From positions 62,001 to 126,000 of the forward strand of contig CAWHXR010000010.1 of the NCBI GenBank assembly GCA_963833375.1: a stretch of 64,000 nucleotides of DNA, given 5' to 3'. The translations under genes and the position numbers were made by a program. A model generated the notes under the pieces. It did no database searches, was not told the DNA's origin, and saw only the letters and a list, made by a program, of their open reading frames with translations. This DNA comes from DASUPK01 sp963833375 (lineage in GTDB: Bacteria > Actinomycetota > Thermoleophilia > Solirubrobacterales > 70-9). This document shows positions 17,644-27,513 of this stretch, one piece after another; the first letter of the stretch is position 1, and every line of letters begins with the position of its first letter.

Positions 17644-19351
17644 ATGAGCGAAAGTGCAGATCACTTCCCGAGAGAGGCCACCGGTCTGGATGAGGCCCAC
17701 TCTCCCGAGCTGGTGGAGCTCGGCGACGGCGACCAGTTCGGCCTGCGCATCGCTCCTGTGGCCAAGCGGCTCGGCGAGGCGACCGTGCGGATGCTCGCCT
17801 ACAACGGCTCGATTCCCGGACCAATCCTCAAGGTGCAGCAGAACTCGAAGGTCATCGTCAACGTCGAGAACCAGGGCGATCTCGAGGCCACGGTCCACTG
17901 GCACGGGCTGCGTCTCGAGAACCGCTACGACGGAACGCACGAGACCCAGCAGCCGATGGGTGTGGGGGATCGCTTCTCCGCTCACGTCACCTTTCCGGAC
18001 CCGGGGCTCTACTGGTACCACCCGCATATCCGTGAGGACTACGGCCAGGAGATGGGGCTCTACGGAAACGTCCTGGTCGAGCCGGCTGATCCCGACTACT
18101 GGCCTCCTGCTCACCGCGAGGTCGTCCTGACGCTCGACGACATCCTCATAGAGGAGGGCAAGGTCGCGCCCTTCAGCCGCACCGAGACGACCCACTCCGC
18201 CATGGGTCGCTTCGGGGACGTGCTGTTGGTGAGCGGCGAGTCCGACCTCTCACTCAGCGCGAAGCTCGGCGAGGTCGTCCGGCTCTACCTGACCAACACC
18301 GCCAACACCCGTGTATTCAGGGTGGCGCTCCCAGGGGCCCGGATGAAGCTCGTCGGCGGCGACAGCGGCCACGTCGAGCACGAGCGAGTACGTCGAGGAC
18401 GTGGTGCTGGCTCCGTCGGAGCGAGTGGTGGTCGACGTCCTCTTCGATCGCGCCGGCGAGCTTACGCTCGAGCACCGGACCCCGGGGCGGGTCTATCCGC
18501 TGGCCCAGATCCGCGTCAGCGAAGATCGCGCCGAGCCGTCCCTGGAGGCGGATTTCGAGACGCTGCGGACGAATGCCGACATGGCGGCCGAGCGGAAGCG
18601 GATTGGCTCCTACCTGGAGGCCGAGCCCGACAAGCGGTTGGCCTTCATCGCTGAGATGGACATGGGTGCTCCCGAAGGCGATGGTCCCGTCGTCTACGCC
18701 TGTCCGATGCACCCCGAGGTGGTGCAGGACCAGCCTGGAAAGTGCCCGGAGTGCGGGATGAAGCTGCTCGCGATCGAGGCGAGCTACAGCTGTCCGATGC
18801 ACCCCGAGGTCGTCAGTGGCGAGCCAGGTCATTGCCCGGAGTGCGGGATGAAGCTGCTGCCGGCGAAGCTCGTCGCCGAGGCCGGGGAAGGCCACGAGCA
18901 CCACGATCACGGCGAGGGCCACGAGGCTCATGACCATGAGGCCGCCGGCGGGATCGAGTGGGAGGACGACATGGTCGAGGTCAACCGGATGACGACCCCG
19001 GCGAACATGCGCTGGAAGCTGATCGACCGAGACACAGGCGCCGAGAATGCGGCGATCGATTGGCGATTTCGCGTCGGCGACCAGATCAAGATCCGGCTCC
19101 TCAATGAGATGGCCGGCGATCACCCGATGCATCACCCCTTCCACGTCCACGGCGCCGGACGCTTGCTTGTCCTGAGCCGCGACGGAGTCCCCGAGCCCAA
19201 TCTGGTCTGGAAGGACACGGTCTTGGTCCGAACCGGGGAGACAGTCGACGTTCTCCTGGATGTCACCAATCCCGGCCTGTGGATGGCCCACTGCCACATC
19301 GCCGAGCACCACGAGAGCGGCATGATGTTCAGCTTCGAGGTGACCGAATGA
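17644..19351 (+). pseudogene. Multicopper oxidase with two inserted heavy-metal-binding modules, frameshifted
   Basis: ATG 17644 follows GAGGAG. The first frame carries cupredoxin copper motifs HWHG and YHPH. It is then lost at base 18385: removing one C turns HVEHE into the continuation EYVEDVVLAPSERV. The second frame holds two tandem zinc-ribbon-like units, YACPMHPEV...CPECGMKL (from ~18694) and YSCPMHPEV...CPECGMKL (from ~18781), then a His-rich linker (GHEHHDHGEGHEAHDHE). The final cupredoxin motifs are HPFHVHG and HCHIAEHHESGM. Copper oxidation or resistance is likely. The lesion may be a sequence error, because everything after it is well conserved. Confidence 0.88.
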
Positions 19352-20091
19352 CCATGAAGATCGCCTACGTCATCTACCCGGAGTTCACGGGTCTCGACTT
19401 GGTCGGGCCCTATGAGGTGATCAGCCGCTGGCCCGATGTTGACGTGCACTTCGTGGCGAGCTCTCTGGAGCCGGTGCGAGCCGATCGGGGCCTGACGGTG
19501 CTCCCGACCGACACCCCGGAGACCTTGCCCGACCCAGACCTGATCGTCGTCCCGGGAAGCGAGAACCCGCTGCCGGTGCTGGACGACCACGTACTGCTCG
19601 ACTGGCTCCGCTCAGCGGCGCCCAGCTGCCAGTGGACGGTGTCGATCTGCAGCGGCGCCAGCATCTACGCGGCGGCCGGGCTGCTCGAAGGCAAGACCAC
19701 CACTACCCACTGGGGCTTCAGAGACAACGTCAGAGCGCTCGGGGTGGAGGTGGTCGAGGACCGGGTGGTCTGGCAGGGCAATCATGTGAGCGGAGCGGGT
19801 GTCTCGGCCGGGATCGATACGGCCTTGGCGCTCACGGAGCGGGTCCACGGGCGGGAGCTGGCCGAGGCCCTCCAATTGGTGATCGAGTACGACCCGCAGC
19901 CGCCCTTCGACACAGGCTCTCCGGCGAAGGCCGATGCGGCGACGATACGCCGGGCGCGGCGCCTCATGCTCGGCGACCATCCGGTGAGGAAGGCCGCGTC
20001 GATCAGCGGCCACATCGTCAGGGCGCGCGCCCGGCGGTTCGTCTCGAAGCGAGGGGCGAACAGGCGGCAATCGGTCAGGCAAGCCGGCTAG
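19348..20091 (+). CDS. DJ-1/PfpI family protein
   Basis: ATG 19348 overlaps the multicopper oxidase TGA (ATGA), so the two are co-translated. The protein is 247 residues. The N-terminus MTMKIAYVIYPEFTGLDLVG and the nucleophile elbow SICSGAS (Cys 101) are typical of the glutamine-amidotransferase-like DJ-1/PfpI superfamily, including the GATase1 part of AraC-type regulators. The basic C-terminal ~45 residues are extra and have no clear domain. Function is not assignable; tight coupling to a copper protein hints at metal or aldehyde stress. Confidence 0.85.
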   Translation: MTMKIAYVIYPEFTGLDLVGPYEVISRWPDVDVHFVASSLEPVRADRGLTVLPTDTPETLPDPDLIVVPGSENPLPVLDDHVLLDWLRSAAPSCQWTVSICSGASIYAAAGLLEGKTTTTHWGFRDNVRALGVEVVEDRVVWQGNHVSGAGVSAGIDTALALTERVHGRELAEALQLVIEYDPQPPFDTGSPAKADAATIRRARRLMLGDHPVRKAASISGHIVRARARRFVSKRGANRRQSVRQAG

Positions 20092-20193
20092 GCGACCAGC
20101 TTTGTGAAGCGAGCCAGTTGAGTGGCGCTGGCCGCGCGAAGCTACCTAGAATTCCCACTGTTGTCGGCTGACCGTCCAAGACTGGAAGGTGTA

Positions 20194-21168
20194 GTGGGAA
20201 GCAGGGTCCTTCGCGGACGGGTGGTGTCCGCAGCGGCTGCCGTTGTGGCCCTCGTCATCGGCATTGCGGCCTGCGGGGGCGGGGGCTCGTCGACGACTTC
20301 GGAGGCTCAAAGCAACCTGATCAAGTCGAACCCGGCGAACGGGAAGACGACGATCACGGTTGGCTCGAAGAACTTCGCCGAGGAGTTCGTCCTCGGCGAG
20401 ATCTACGCCCAGGCCCTGAAGGCCGCCGGCTACAACGTCAAGACCCAGCTCAACCTGGGCCCGGAGACGGTGGCGCTGAAGGCGCTCAACGATGGCCGGA
20501 TCAGCGGCTACCCGGAGTACACGTCCACCGCGCTCGGCTCGTTCTTCCACGTCCCCGCGGACAAGATCCCGAGAGGCGCCACCCCGGCCTACGACGAGGC
20601 GAAGGCGGATTTTGCAAAGCAGGGGATCGTGGCCTTTCCACCGACCCCGTTCGCGGACTCGAACGCCGTCGGTACGCTCACAACCACGGCCCGGAAGCTG
20701 GGCCTGAGGGACGTCTCGGACCTGACCGGCAAGTCGCAGAACCTCGTTCTCGCCGGGTCACCCGAGTGCCGCACGCGGATCGACTGCCTCGCGGGCCTCG
20801 AGCAGAACTACGGCCTCAGGTTCAAGCAGTTCAAGCCGGTGGACATCGGCCTCCGCTACGCGGTGCTTGACAACGGGGACGCCGACCTCTCGATCCTGTT
20901 CACGAGCGATGCCCAGCTCGCGAGCTCGACCAAGTACACGGTCCTGAGGGACGACAAGGGCCTGATCCCGGCGGGCAACGTGATCTTCATCGCGTCGAAG
21001 AAGGTCGCCGACCAGGCGGGGCCCGATTTCGGCGCGACGATCGAGAAGGTTCAGAGCAACCTGACGCTCCCGGTCATCCAGGAACTGAATTCCAGGGTCG
21101 AGATCGGCAAGCAGGATCCGGCCGTGGTCGCCCGTCAGTACCTGAAGTCATTGGGCTACGTCCAGTGA
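20194..21168 (+). CDS. Glycine betaine/choline-type ABC transporter substrate-binding lipoprotein
   Basis: This is an OpuAC/ProX-like periplasmic-type binding protein. The signal ends at the lipobox IAACGGGG. The mature part begins with ITVGSKNFAEEFVLGE, the family's opening strand and ligand loop, and includes GYPEYTSTAL. GTG 20194 is preferred, with GGAAG upstream; the frame itself opens at 20122. The usual permease and ATPase genes are absent next door, so partners must be elsewhere. The stop codon lies inside the first unit of a 29-bp tandem repeat. Confidence 0.85.
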   Translation: MGSRVLRGRVVSAAAAVVALVIGIAACGGGGSSTTSEAQSNLIKSNPANGKTTITVGSKNFAEEFVLGEIYAQALKAAGYNVKTQLNLGPETVALKALNDGRISGYPEYTSTALGSFFHVPADKIPRGATPAYDEAKADFAKQGIVAFPPTPFADSNAVGTLTTTARKLGLRDVSDLTGKSQNLVLAGSPECRTRIDCLAGLEQNYGLRFKQFKPVDIGLRYAVLDNGDADLSILFTSDAQLASSTKYTVLRDDKGLIPAGNVIFIASKKVADQAGPDFGATIEKVQSNLTLPVIQELNSRVEIGKQDPAVVARQYLKSLGYVQ

Positions 21169-21224
21169 ACCCGATGCCACGTTCTGCAGCCTCACGAACC
21201 CGATGCCACGTTCTGCAGCCTCGC
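21167..21224. repeat. 29-bp tandem duplication
   Basis: GAACCCGATGCCACGTTCTG and nine further bases occur twice in a row, at 21167-21195 and 21196-21224. The only difference is the penultimate base (A versus G). The first unit includes the last two bases of the binding-protein stop codon. Confidence 0.9.
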
Positions 21225-21301
21225 GTGTTCTCAGGTAGGGTCGAAGATCGAGGACCTTGGCGCTTCCATGCTGAGGGCGCCGCTGGGGCCCAGGAGCGCA
21301 G

Positions 21302-23614
21302 ATGAAGCGAATCGTGCAGTCCGGATCGGGATCGGCCGAAGCCGGGACGTCCGCGAATGAAGCGTCAGGCGCCGGCCAAAGCCTGAACATCGCTGCCCGA
21401 ATGGGGCGCTGGAGCGCGCAGCACCGCAAGGTCGCGATCTGGGGCTGGCTTGGGTTCGTGATCGTCGCCTTCATGATCGGGGGCGCTGTCGGAACGCAGA
21501 CGCTTGACAACGCCCAGCTCGGAGTCGGCGAGTCCGGACGCGCGGACCGCACGGTCGACGCCGCGTTTCCGAAGAGCGCCGACGAGATGGTGCTGGTGCA
21601 GAGCCCCACGGCGAATGCGGACAGCCTTCCCTTCCGCGCCGCGGTCGGCGACGCCCAGTTCCGCCTCTCGCAGCTGCCGTACGTCTATGCGATCGAAAGC
21701 CCCTACGAGCCCGTCAACCGATCACAGATCTCCGGTGACGGTCACTCCGTGCTCACCCGCTTCAAGATCGCCGGCGACCAGAGCACGGCCAAGGAGCGTG
21801 CAAGCGCGACCCTGCGAGCCGTCGACGCCGCGCAGGCTGCACATCCGCAGTTCACCATCGGAGAGTTCGGCGACGCGAGCTCCGACAACCAGGTGAGCAG
21901 CTCGATCAGCAGCGACTTCAAGACGGCGCTGATCACCTCGCTGCCGATCACGCTGCTGATCCTCTTGATCGCCTTCGGCGCCCTGGTGGCTGCCGGCGTG
22001 CCCTTGCTCCTGGGCCTGACGGCGGTGCTCGGGACGATCGGCCTGATCGGCGTGATCAGCCACATCGGCAGCGGGGTGGACGAGTCGATCAACGAGGTGA
22101 TCCTGCTGATCGGCCTCGCGGTCGGTGTCGACTACTCCATGTTCTACCTGCGCCGCGAACGCGAGGAGCGCGAGTCCGGGCGAAGCGAAGAGGCCTCGCT
22201 GGCGGCCGCCGCTGCGACCTCGGGTCGTGCCGTGATGGTCTCCGGATTCACGGTGATGATCGCAATGGCGGGCATGTACCTCGCCGGAGCGCCCACCTTC
22301 CAGTCGTTCGCCACGGGCACGATCCTCGTCGTGGCGGTGGCCGTGGTCGGGTCGCTCACCGTCCTTCCCGCCGTCCTTGCCTGGCTTGGAGACCGTGTGG
22401 AGAAGGGGCGCATCCCATTCCTCTCCAGGAGGAGGAGGTGGAACGTCGGCGAGAGCGGGGTGTGGTCGCGAATCCTGAACCCGGCTCTTCGCCATCCGGT
22501 CATCGCCGTCGTCCTCGCCGGAGGGTTCCTCGTCTTCTTGGCGATCCCGGCGTTCAGCCTCCACACGGCGACGCCGGGAGTCGAGACGCTGCCTCAGGAT
22601 CTCGGGGTGATCAAGACGTACAACCGCATCCAGGCGGCCTTCCCGGGCGGGCCGATTCCGGCCCAGGTGGTGGTCCGCGCCAACGACGTGAAGTCGCAGG
22701 CGGTGATCGGGGCGATCAACGACCTGAGCGTTCGGGCGACCGCCAGCCCGGACTTCAAGTTGCCGATCACGACCAGCGTGAGCCCCGATCACTCGGTCGA
22801 GCAGCTCGACATCCCCGTCGCAGGAGACGGCACCGATTCCCAATCGAATGCGGCCCTTGCGGAGCTGCGAGACGAGCTGATCCCGGCCACCATTGGACGA
22901 GTCCCGGGCGCCACGGCCGACGTGGGCGGCTACACCGCCAGCTCAGTCGACTTCAACGACACGATGAAGTCGCACGCGCCGCTGGTCTTCCTCTTCGTCC
23001 TCTCCGCAGCCTTCATCCTGCTGCTGTTCACGTTCCGCTCGCTCGTCATTCCAGTCAAGGCGATCATCCTCAACCTGCTCTCGGTCGGGGCGGCCTACGG
23101 AGTGATGGTCTGGATCTTCCAAGAGGGCCATCTCGAGTCGTTGCTGGGCTTCAAGTCGAACGGCTCGATCGTCTCGTGGATGCCGCTGTTCATGTTCGTG
23201 GTGCTGTTCGGGCTCTCCATGGACTACCACGTGTTCATCCTCACCCGAATCCGCGAGGCCTTCGACCGCGGCAGCCCAACCGTGGACGCGGTCTCCCACG
23301 GGATCAGGACCACGGCCGGCGTCGTGACCAGCGCCGCGGTGGTGATGATCTCGGTGTTCGCGATCTTCGCCACCCTGTCCCTGCTCATCTTCAAGCAGCT
23401 GGGCGTCGGTCTCGCGGTGGCAGTGCTGATCGACGCCACCATCATTCGCGGCGTGCTGCTGCCGGCGACGATGAAGCTGCTCGGGGATTGGAACTGGTAT
23501 CTGCCCAGCTGGCTCGAGTGGCTGCCGAGAGTCGGGCCCGGGGCGGGCTCATATCCGCCACCCTCTGAGGGATCCGAGGCCTCAGCCGCCATCAAGCCGC
23601 CGATTCGCGCCTAG
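21302..23614 (+). CDS. MMPL-family (RND) transporter
   Basis: The product is a 770-residue protein with two repeats of one helix, a large loop and five helices. Helix 4 motifs are GVDYSMFYLRRE and LSMDYHVFILTR, with the conserved Asp-Tyr pairs of proton-driven MMPL exporters. A basic juxtamembrane segment leads into the first helix. Such proteins export lipids or hydrophobic compounds across the membrane. It is not obviously operonic with its neighbours. It is one of three MMPL genes in the window. Confidence 0.92.
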   Translation: MKRIVQSGSGSAEAGTSANEASGAGQSLNIAARMGRWSAQHRKVAIWGWLGFVIVAFMIGGAVGTQTLDNAQLGVGESGRADRTVDAAFPKSADEMVLVQSPTANADSLPFRAAVGDAQFRLSQLPYVYAIESPYEPVNRSQISGDGHSVLTRFKIAGDQSTAKERASATLRAVDAAQAAHPQFTIGEFGDASSDNQVSSSISSDFKTALITSLPITLLILLIAFGALVAAGVPLLLGLTAVLGTIGLIGVISHIGSGVDESINEVILLIGLAVGVDYSMFYLRREREERESGRSEEASLAAAAATSGRAVMVSGFTVMIAMAGMYLAGAPTFQSFATGTILVVAVAVVGSLTVLPAVLAWLGDRVEKGRIPFLSRRRRWNVGESGVWSRILNPALRHPVIAVVLAGGFLVFLAIPAFSLHTATPGVETLPQDLGVIKTYNRIQAAFPGGPIPAQVVVRANDVKSQAVIGAINDLSVRATASPDFKLPITTSVSPDHSVEQLDIPVAGDGTDSQSNAALAELRDELIPATIGRVPGATADVGGYTASSVDFNDTMKSHAPLVFLFVLSAAFILLLFTFRSLVIPVKAIILNLLSVGAAYGVMVWIFQEGHLESLLGFKSNGSIVSWMPLFMFVVLFGLSMDYHVFILTRIREAFDRGSPTVDAVSHGIRTTAGVVTSAAVVMISVFAIFATLSLLIFKQLGVGLAVAVLIDATIIRGVLLPATMKLLGDWNWYLPSWLEWLPRVGPGAGSYPPPSEGSEASAAIKPPIRA

Positions 23615-23729
23615 GCCACTCAATCCGAGATGCGAACTTGGGCCGGGAGCTTTGGAAGCCAGAACGAACCCCGGCAGAGCGCCGTGCCTGTTGCGCGCCT
23701 TCTCGCTACCTGCTGCGGTGGTTGACCAA

Positions 23730-23803
23730 TCGGGGCGCCCGGATTTGAACCGGGGACCTCACCGACCCGAACGGTGCGCGCTACCAGGCTGCGCCACGCC
23801 CCG
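23730..23803 (-). tRNA. tRNA-Pro(CGG)
   Basis: On the minus strand the 74 bases fold as a cloverleaf. The acceptor arm is CGGGGCG/CGCCCCG with discriminator A. The D-arm has GGCGCAGCCTGGTAGC, the anticodon stem-loop is CACCG-TTCGGGT-CGGTG with anticodon CGG, and the T-loop has GGTTCAAATCC. It reads CCG codons, frequent in this high-GC genome. No CCA is encoded. Confidence 0.96.
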
Positions 23804-23863
23804 AGGGATCGAAGGATAGAGCCGCGCCCTGCGATCGGGCCCGCCAGCCGATAGCGTGGCGCG

Positions 23864-24328
23864 ATGGCGGACAACGACAGGCTGATTCGCCGGCTGTACG
23901 AGGCCATGGATCGCCACGACGGCGAGGCGATGGCCGGTCTGTACGACCCGGACGGACGCTTCCACGATCCGGCCTTCGGGGAGCTGACCGGGGAGGAGGC
24001 CGGCGCCATGTGGCGGATGCTCACCGGCCGCGCCGAGGATCTCAGCGTCGAGCTCGCCGAGCACTCAGCCGAGGGCGACATCGGCGCGGCCCGCTGGATC
24101 GCCCGCTACACGTTCACCCGTACCGGGCGGCCGGTCGTCAACGACGTCGAGGCTCGCTTCCGCTTCGCGAACGGGCGCATCGCGGAGCACGACGACTCCT
24201 TCTCGCTCTGGCGCTGGGCGCGGCAGGCCATGGGTCCGGCTGGCCTGGTCCTCGGGCTGCCCCCGATGAGCGCCCTGTTGCGCCGCCGCGCCCGCGAGGA
24301 CCTGGCCAGATTCCGGGAGGGGGGCTGA
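23864..24328 (+). CDS. NTF2-like (SnoaL-type) protein
   Basis: The 154-residue protein opens LIRRLYEAMDRHD, followed by LYDPDGRFHDPAFG. This is the cone-shaped alpha+beta barrel pattern of the SnoaL/NTF2 superfamily, which includes small isomerases and cyclases as well as non-enzymes. The C-terminus has a long basic helix. No substrate can be inferred. Confidence 0.8.
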   Translation: MADNDRLIRRLYEAMDRHDGEAMAGLYDPDGRFHDPAFGELTGEEAGAMWRMLTGRAEDLSVELAEHSAEGDIGAARWIARYTFTRTGRPVVNDVEARFRFANGRIAEHDDSFSLWRWARQAMGPAGLVLGLPPMSALLRRRAREDLARFREGG

Positions 24329-24338
24329 TCCCCTTGGC

Positions 24339-25037
24339 TCACTCTCCCGCGGAGTCGGTCGCCGTCCGCGGGATCAGGAACCGGACGCAGACGATGCCGG
24401 CGAGCAGCGCGGCCCCGCCGATCCAGACGATCGGATCCTCGGCCGAGAAGCCCTCGAGCTTGCTGCCCAGGTAGGTGAAGTAGGCGGTGATCGGCGCGTA
24501 GCCGAGGGCGGTGGTCCAGGTGAAGCGGACCAGCGGCACGCGGGTGGCGCCGCAGACGTAGCCCATCAGGCTGAAGGGCATGATCGGGATCAGCCGGGCG
24601 CCGATCAGCACCAGTGCCCCGCCGCGATGGATCAGCCGCTCGATCCGGAGGAACCGCTGCTCCCCGGCGACCCGGTAGAGCACCGGGCGGGCGAAGTGCC
24701 GGCCGACGGCGTACGAGGCGAGCCCGGAGAGGACCCAGGCGCCCATCATCAGCGGGAAGCCGACCCCGAATCCGAAGACGTAGCCGGTGGCCGCGTCCAG
24801 GATCTCGGCCGGGTACCAGACGAGCACGTGAACCAAGGCCAGCCAGATCACCAGCAGGGGACCGGCGGCGTTGCCGCCCAGGTCGTGCCGGACCGCGGCG
24901 GTGTCGCCGTGGATCGCGTCGCCGACCGCGGTGCGGAGCGAGGGGATCGCGAGCGCGACGGCGACCCCCACCAGGATGCCACCGAGCGTCACGGCGACGC
25001 CGGTCCACGTTCCTCCGCCGGGCGGGCCGCTGTGCAC
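24339..25037 (-). CDS. TVP38/TMEM64 (VTT/DedA-like) membrane protein
   Basis: The product is a 232-residue integral membrane protein. The VTT-domain core is visible: GYVFGFGVGFPLMMG, then ASYAVGRHFARP, RIERLIHRGG, and IPIMPFSLMGYVCGATRVPL near residue 150. The family acts in lipid scrambling or undecaprenyl-phosphate and membrane homeostasis. It converges with the SnoaL-like gene, leaving only ten bases between them. Confidence 0.88.
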   Translation of the reverse strand: MHSGPPGGGTWTGVAVTLGGILVGVAVALAIPSLRTAVGDAIHGDTAAVRHDLGGNAAGPLLVIWLALVHVLVWYPAEILDAATGYVFGFGVGFPLMMGAWVLSGLASYAVGRHFARPVLYRVAGEQRFLRIERLIHRGGALVLIGARLIPIMPFSLMGYVCGATRVPLVRFTWTTALGYAPITAYFTYLGSKLEGFSAEDPIVWIGGAALLAGIVCVRFLIPRTATDSAGE

Positions 25038-25060
25038 GATCGTTAGATTAGAAGTAAGGA

Positions 25061-25079
25061 GACCGTCGCCCTGACGGTC
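25061..25079. promoter_or_regulatory. Inverted repeat in the sod leader
   Basis: GACCGTC-GCCCT-GACGGTC is a perfect 7-5-7 inverted repeat 34 bases before the superoxide dismutase start. It could be an operator or a leader hairpin. No metal-regulator consensus is recognised. Confidence 0.4.
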
Positions 25080-25112
25080 ACGCCGACTTCACCAAGACCC
25101 TAAGGAGGGCAG

Positions 25113-25715
<603 letters not shown>

Positions 25716-25779
25716 GGCTGGCGTCTCCGGGGCTGGAGATTAGATACGGCGAGGCGTACCCTGGCGGAAAGGAGGGCGA

Positions 25780-26268
25780 ATGCACGCTGACAGCCCGACG
25801 CCGATCGAAACGACGACCAGCCACCTCGAGAAGCGGGGGATCGACTACGAGCTGGTCGAGCACGACCGGGCGTTTACCGCCGCGGCAGAGGCGCGCGCGG
25901 CGGGTCAGGAGCCCGCGAACGCGGTGAAGAGCGTTTTGCTCAGGGACCTCGACGGGTACGAGCTGGTCGTCCTTCAGGCCTCGGATCGGCTTGACCTGAG
26001 CAAGGTCCGCGAGCAGCTCGGCGAGAGTCGCTCCGGGCTGAGGCTGGCGACCGAGGAGGAGATGGACGCCGACTTCCCTCAGTTCGAGCTCGGCGCGCTG
26101 CCGCCCCTCGGTGAGATGCTGCCGGCGCCGGAGATCGTCGACAGCCGGGTACTCGATCACGATCGAGTGCTCTGCAATGCCGGCGACCACACCCACTCGG
26201 TCCTGGTTGACCCGAAAGAGATCGTCCGGGCGTCCAACGCCGAGATAGCCGACGTGCGCGAGGACTAA
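25780..26268 (+). CDS. YbaK/EbsC-type aminoacyl-tRNA deacylase
   Basis: The 162-residue, single-domain protein belongs to the YbaK/ProX editing superfamily, which hydrolyses mischarged tRNAs in trans. Characteristic segments are VEHDRAFTAAAEA, EPANAVKSVLL with the catalytic Lys, LDLSKVREQLG, and GALPPLGEML. AAGGAGGGCGA lies before ATG 25780. Amino acid specificity cannot be told from sequence. Confidence 0.87.
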   Translation: MHADSPTPIETTTSHLEKRGIDYELVEHDRAFTAAAEARAAGQEPANAVKSVLLRDLDGYELVVLQASDRLDLSKVREQLGESRSGLRLATEEEMDADFPQFELGALPPLGEMLPAPEIVDSRVLDHDRVLCNAGDHTHSVLVDPKEIVRASNAEIADVRED

Positions 26269-26410
26269 CCGACCGGGGTCCGGCCAGCTTTTCCCTCGGC
26301 GGCAAGATCCCCGAGGTCCTGCCGGATCCGTAGGTCCGGGGGAGGTCATCGTGGCCGCCGTTGGAGTTTGGCCGGAATAGGATGCGTCTCACCCCGACCG
26401 GGAGGTGAGA

Positions 26411-26830
26411 TTGGCGTACTTCAAGGACGCCCAGGAGGTCTACGACACGATTGGCAAGCTGTTCGTCGACCTGGCCGTCGACGACGAGCTCGGCCCCAGG
26501 TTCCGCGAGGCGAACACGATCGTCCAGTACGACTATCGCGAGCCCGAATCGATGATCACCGTCCGGCTGCAGAAGGGCCAGCCCGGCGACGTCGACTTCG
26601 GCGAGACGGAGATGGAGCCCGAGGTCGTGATGAGCATGGAGGCCGATACGGCCCACCGGTTCTGGCTCGGCAGGGTGAACGTGACGGTTGCGCTCGCTCG
26701 CGGGCAGATCAAGGCCAAGGGCCCGGTCGCCAAGATCCTCAAACTCGTGCCCCTCACGAAGCCGGTCTATCCGCGGTACAAGGCCCAGCTCGAGGCCCAG
26801 GGGCGCGAGGACCTGGTCAACATCGATTGA
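26411..26830 (+). CDS. SCP2 sterol-binding domain protein
   Basis: The small soluble protein (~139 residues) carries the SCP2 lipid-binding fold: DTIGKLFVDLAVDDELG, EPEVVMSMEADTAHRFWLGR and VARGQIKAKG-like elements. TTG 26411, five bases after GGAGG, is preferred to GTG 26405. Its TGA overlaps the next gene's TTG (TTGA at 26827-26830). It possibly binds lipids or acyl-CoA. Confidence 0.8.
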   Translation: MAYFKDAQEVYDTIGKLFVDLAVDDELGPRFREANTIVQYDYREPESMITVRLQKGQPGDVDFGETEMEPEVVMSMEADTAHRFWLGRVNVTVALARGQIKAKGPVAKILKLVPLTKPVYPRYKAQLEAQGREDLVNID

Positions 26831-27513
26831 GCGCGAAGGCCGACGCCGAGGAGTGGGCGGGGATCGTCTCGGGCCTGGCGTCCGAGCGCAATCTCCGCTA
26901 CGAGCCGATCGGCGGGATCAACCCCAAGGGAGGGCCCGTCGCGCTCTGCCCGGGCGGCACCAACCGGCTCACCGGTGAGCTCACCGACGGCTTCTTCGGC
27001 GCCTCCTGCGACGCCGACGAGCACGAGGAGGGCGGCTTCGGGCGCAAGGCGATCCTTCCGGGGGCGCTGCTCGTCAAGGCGCACATGCCGGACCTCGCGA
27101 CCGTCGTGCCGGTGTTCGACGTCGAGTCGATCGAGCGGACGGCGGGGGACATGGTCGATCGCCATTCCCGGCGCCGGGTGGAGTTCGAGAGCGTCGACTT
27201 CAACAACCGGTTCATCGCCACCGTGCCCCAGGATCACGATCCGGTGGCGCTCCGCGAGCTGTTCAGCCCCGCCTTCATCGACTGGATCACCCGGATGCCA
27301 GCCGAGGTCGACTTCGGGATCACCGAGCAGCAGCTCTTCTTCCACTGGCGGTTTCGCGAGCGGACCAGGGAGGAGCTGAAGGAGGCGCTGCACTCCGCCG
27401 GCGGCATCTTCGACCGGCTCCACCGCGAGATGGAGGAGAACAACCTCGACGTCTACAAGTCCGGGCCCTGGAACGCAGGCCTGGAGCCGTTCCCCCCGAA
27501 GATCGGCTCCTAG
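26827..27513 (+). CDS. Conserved hypothetical protein, DUF3137-like
   Basis: TTG 26827 overlaps the SCP2 stop by four bases, so the genes are coupled. The 228-residue product has a C-terminal half with VEFESVDFNNRF, ELFSPAFIDWITR, and a following QLFFHWRF strand. This order resembles DUF3137 proteins; no membrane segment is present. Its TAG overlaps the stop of the convergent VOC gene in CTAG (27510-27513). Function unknown. Confidence 0.6.
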   Translation: MSAKADAEEWAGIVSGLASERNLRYEPIGGINPKGGPVALCPGGTNRLTGELTDGFFGASCDADEHEEGGFGRKAILPGALLVKAHMPDLATVVPVFDVESIERTAGDMVDRHSRRRVEFESVDFNNRFIATVPQDHDPVALRELFSPAFIDWITRMPAEVDFGITEQQLFFHWRFRERTREELKEALHSAGGIFDRLHREMEENNLDVYKSGPWNAGLEPFPPKIGS

